A stretch of DNA of 7,233 bases from DATEVL01 sp035471625 (GTDB taxonomy: Bacteria > Chloroflexota > Anaerolineae > Anaerolineales > E44-bin32), in the NCBI GenBank assembly GCA_035471625.1, contig DATIPT010000028.1:1-7233 (forward strand). The letters are read 5' to 3'. Positions 6,343 to 7,233 of the stretch are shown piece by piece. Within the stretch, counting starts at the first letter, position 1; the number at the start of each line of letters is the position of its first letter. Below the pieces are notes generated by a model. The model did no database searches and was not told where the DNA came from. It saw nothing but the letters and a program-made list of their open reading frames with translations. A program made the position numbers and the translations under genes.

Positions 6343-7113
6343 TCAGCCCAGCGGACCGGTGCTGGTCAGGCCGCCGTCGACGGTGATGACCGCGCCGTTG
6401 AGATAGACGGAGGCGGGCGACGCCAGGAAGAGCGCCGCACCGACGACGTCGTCGGGATCGCCGACCCGACGCGCCGGGATGCGAGCGGTCGCCGCCTCGG
6501 CGATCGCCGGGGTCTGCCACAGCGCTGCGCTGAAGTCGGTCTTGATCAGCCCCGGCGCCAGGGCGTTGACGCGGATTCCGTCCGGGCCGAGCTCCTGGGC
6601 CAGGGCCTGCGTCAGCATGACCAGGGCCGCCTTGGAGACGCTGTACACGCCGAGGCCCTTCGACGGCCGGAGGCCTTCGACCGAGGCCATATTGATGATG
6701 CTCCCGCTGCCGCGTTCCCGCATGGCCGGGACGACCAGACGGCACAGCAGGTACGCGCCGCGCAGGTTGACCTGCATGATCTTGTCCCACTGGGCCGGGG
6801 TCGCCTCGAGGAGGGGGCCGAAATGCGGATTGGTGGCGGCGTTGTTGACCAGGATGTCGATTCGGCCGAAGGCGGCAAGGGACTTCTCGACGAGCTTCTC
6901 GAGCGCCGCTTCGTCGCCGGCGTGAGCGGCGACCGGCATGGCGTTCCCGCCCGCCTGTCGGATTTCCTCGGCGACGGAATCTAGCGCCGGCTGCTTGCGA
7001 CTGGCGATGACGACGTTCGCGCCGGCCTGAGCGAATCCGAGGGCGATCGCCCGGCCGATACCGCGTGAGCCGCCGGTGATGAGGGCTACCTTTCCGGTGA
7101 GGTCGGTGTCCAT
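6343..7113 (-). CDS. short-chain dehydrogenase/reductase, DHRS4-like, probably NADP(H)-dependent
   Basis: The 256-residue product is a complete classical SDR. It has the cofactor motif TGGSRGIG (13-20), NNAA (90-93), and the catalytic tetrad Asn116, Ser144, Tyr157 and Lys161 (YSVSK). Arg17 in the glycine motif and Ser38-Arg39 after the second strand favour NADP(H) over NAD(H). NAATNPHFG (91-99) and LAPGLIKTDFS (185-195) resemble, from memory, the same parts of vertebrate DHRS4, an NADPH-dependent carbonyl/retinal reductase, so a ketone, aldehyde or secondary alcohol substrate is likely. Bacterial homologues carry many names (3-oxoacyl-ACP reductase, glucose 1-dehydrogenase), none justified here. 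The ATG at 7113 has GGAG (7120-7123) 6 nt upstream. It is the first gene of the metabolic group inside this window and probably shares a transcript with the esterase. Confidence 0.94.
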   Translation of the reverse strand: MDTDLTGKVALITGGSRGIGRAIALGFAQAGANVVIASRKQPALDSVAEEIRQAGGNAMPVAAHAGDEAALEKLVEKSLAAFGRIDILVNNAATNPHFGPLLEATPAQWDKIMQVNLRGAYLLCRLVVPAMRERGSGSIINMASVEGLRPSKGLGVYSVSKAALVMLTQALAQELGPDGIRVNALAPGLIKTDFSAALWQTPAIAEAATARIPARRVGDPDDVVGAALFLASPASVYLNGAVITVDGGLTSTGPLG

Positions 7114-7140
7114 AGTGTTCTCCGCCGGGTTCTGGCCTTG

Positions 7141-7169
7141 AGTCTAGAACAAGAGTCGATACATGTCTT
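7141..7169 (-). promoter_or_regulatory. weak promoter candidate for the dehydrogenase-esterase operon
   Basis: On the minus strand AAGACA (7164-7169) and TAGACT (7141-7146) are 17 nt apart, each matching four of six consensus bases. The leader to the ATG would be about 20 nt. Inverted sequences surround it: CTTGG/CCAAG arms at 7167-7171 and 7176-7180, and TGGCCTT (7133-7139) facing AAGGCCA (7172-7178). These could be regulator half-sites or chance. Confidence 0.25.
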
Positions 7170-7193
7170 GGAAGGCCAAGCTATGATCGCAGG

Positions 7194-7233
7194 GGGCCAG
7201 GGGAGGGAGTTACACTCCCCTCCCCTTAGGCCC
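7194..7233. terminator. long GC-rich stem-loop, terminator-like, at the right edge
   Basis: The tip is a 3-nt loop (7211-7213) closed by a 6-bp stem (7205-7210 with 7214-7219). After a one-base C bulge at 7220 come six further pairs (7199-7204 with 7221-7226). Past a two-base bulge, GGGCC (7194-7198) pairs with GGCCC (7229-7233). It lies upstream of the dehydrogenase and is probably the end of the preceding transcription unit. No T-run follows on the minus strand; the plus-strand 3' side is beyond the window. It may therefore be a terminator for either direction or a leader structure, and could extend past the edge. Confidence 0.5.

Noticed and set aside
5389..6984. 531-codon open frame on the plus strand opposite the SDR and esterase genes
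   Set aside because: It is rich in Arg, Gly, Asp and His with no recognisable domain, and it spans two complete minus-strand genes with full catalytic motifs. Long antisense frames are expected in GC-rich DNA.
7192..7207. possible G-quadruplex from G-runs at the right edge
   Set aside because: Only three closely spaced G-runs are present on either strand, so a four-tract quadruplex is not supported; the bases are better explained by the stem-loop.

Overview
The window is GC-rich, and all six genes I can support lie on the minus strand, so they read right to left. High GC, dense minus-strand packing, a large DUF3160 lipoprotein and a DHRS4-like dehydrogenase suggest an environmental bacterium. 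My best guess is the Chloroflexota (Anaerolineae-like). That is inference from gene content only; no rRNA or other marker gene is present.

Right half (7233 down to about 3343), in transcription order. A strong stem-loop at the right edge is followed by a leader with a weak promoter candidate. Then come a short-chain dehydrogenase/reductase (6343-7113), a membrane-anchored or secreted esterase of the PHB depolymerase/LpqC type (5386-6318), an acyl-CoA dehydrogenase (4037-5269) and a HAD phosphatase (3343-3972). The dehydrogenase and esterase are 24 nt apart and probably share a transcript. The acyl-CoA dehydrogenase has a 116-nt leader with its own promoter-like sequence overlapped by an inverted repeat, and the HAD gene follows it by 64 nt. 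Together they could form a small catabolic set: an ester is cleaved outside the cell, an alcohol or ketone is interconverted, an acyl-CoA is oxidised, and a phosphate ester is removed. No substrate is shown by the sequence.

Left half (about 3342 down to 1). A 192-nt intergenic stretch holds a perfect 12-bp palindrome and a -10-like box. It precedes an 870-residue DUF3160 lipoprotein (538-3150) with an extra C-terminal alpha/beta segment that resembles an NTF2/IMS-type fold. Forty-four nt further on begins a CapA-family metallophosphatase (1-493) that runs off the left edge. Both proteins have export signals, so this looks like a cell-envelope operon distinct from the metabolic one.

I saw no tRNA, rRNA, CRISPR array, transposase or attachment site. 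The most useful observations are the relocated catalytic base in the acyl-CoA dehydrogenase, the C-terminal extension of the DUF3160 protein and its pairing with CapA, and three regulatory-looking inverted repeats in intergenic DNA. I did not find clear evidence of an undescribed multi-gene system.
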